NCBI GenBank assembly: GCA_002238825.1
Contig: MPNC01000004.1
Location: forward strand, 131,241-195,240
DNA length: 64,000 nt
Reading direction: 5' to 3'
Origin: SAR202 cluster bacterium bin87
Lineage (GTDB): Bacteria > Chloroflexota > Dehalococcoidia > Lucifugimonadales > UBA3495
Shown: piece by piece, positions 63,834 through 64,000 of the stretch
Layout: each line of letters begins with the position of its first letter
Position numbering within the stretch: position 1 is the stretch's first letter
Program-made: the position numbers and the translations under genes
The notes under the pieces: model-generated
The model's input: only the letters and a program-made list of their open reading frames with translations
Told to the model about the DNA's origin: nothing
The model's database searches: none

Positions 63834-64000
63834 ATTCGTACTCTCCGGTTGCGTTTTGAGGGGCATCGTCGGCGTCGAGGGTCGGCGCTGGCGGCTTGAG
63901 CCGGCCGGCGACCAGCCATATTCCGCTCACGACGAGCCAGGCGAGGAAGGCAATGCCCGACACGCGGTGCATGGCGGTGGCGGCGTCGACCCAGATGAAC
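63814..64000 (-). CDS. C-terminal fragment of a membrane protein (truncated by window edge)
   Basis: About 61 residues read from the window end to TAA at 63816-63814: FIWVDAATAMHRVSG, a membrane helix IAFLAWLVVSGIWLVAG and a polar tail rich in Pro and Asp. One hydrophobic helix and a short cytoplasmic tail resemble the end of a multi-spanning protein. The stop lies 20 bp inside the next gene, an operon-like overlap. The family cannot be told from this fragment. Confidence 0.5.
   Translation of the reverse strand, partial: FIWVDAATAMHRVSGIAFLAWLVVSGIWLVAGRLKPPAPTLDADDAPQNATGEYEYGRPRY

Overview
The window is high-GC bacterial chromosome with short intergenic regions. The gene mix points to Chloroflexota, most likely a Dehalococcoidia/SAR202-type lineage. 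Pointers are a DUF2298 'YYY' membrane protein beside ftsY, a DUF5679 zinc-ribbon miniprotein, F420 genes (cofE and PPOX-type enzymes), an HspR-controlled chaperone cluster, an imuB-dnaE2 mutasome, and several enolase, amidase and cyclase-type catabolic enzymes. This assignment is inferred from gene content; there is no rRNA or other direct marker.

Layout. 0-7.4 kb: partial biotin transporter bioY, a HAMP sensor histidine kinase, then imuB-dnaE2 behind a LexA-like site. 7.4-19 kb: the most unusual locus. A membrane-anchored XRE regulator is divergent from a forward run holding a membrane-anchored protein, a 2550-residue secreted CARDB-repeat protein with an internal 1272-bp tandem duplication, and two small helical proteins. 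19-31 kb: metabolic genes (GlcD/GlcF-type fusion oxidoreductase, alpha/beta hydrolase, TIM-barrel isomerase, cation exporter with His/Cys tail, orphan TRAP permease, PaREP1/HEPN-like protein, flavin disulfide oxidoreductase, DUF5679, cyclase). 31-36 kb: heat-shock island, with hsp20 divergent from dnaJ-hspR-clpC around a consensus promoter overlapped by a HAIR-like palindrome. 36-44 kb: ImmA/DUF4411 toxin-antitoxin-like pair, cofE, bluB, amidase, a compositionally foreign ORF, ftsY. 44-54 kb: DUF2298 protein, PPOX protein, hydrolase-methyltransferase fusion, two low-GC zinc-binding ORFs, ligA, DinB-like gene. 54-64 kb: dtd, fmdB, rpsU, two ABC ATPases without a permease, arsM, an enolase-superfamily gene, NIPSNAP, PPOX, GNAT, a RelE-type TA pair, a two-domain paralogue of the 40.3 kb protein, another DinB-like gene and a truncated membrane protein.

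The intergenic DNA is unusually rich in short non-autonomous inverted-repeat elements. I separate three families. Family I has CTCACGCGTACCC-type ends with apparent 9-bp target duplications and either GCAATGAC or ATCC/CATG-type interiors. Family II has a perfect 16-bp CAGGGCCTGTGCAAAG inverted repeat. Family III has CATAGGA(C/A)TTACGCA-type ends and lies at the same position against family I interiors at three loci. No tRNA, rRNA, CRISPR array, autonomous transposase or prophage was seen.

How the genes fit together: imuB/dnaE2 form a damage-inducible mutagenic synthesis pair; hsp20, dnaJ, hspR and clpC form one heat-shock regulon; cofE supplies F420 that the PPOX-like proteins may use; ftsY and the neighbouring multi-spanning protein both belong to membrane biogenesis. 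The 9-19 kb locus has the architecture of a regulated surface-display system with no function I can name.
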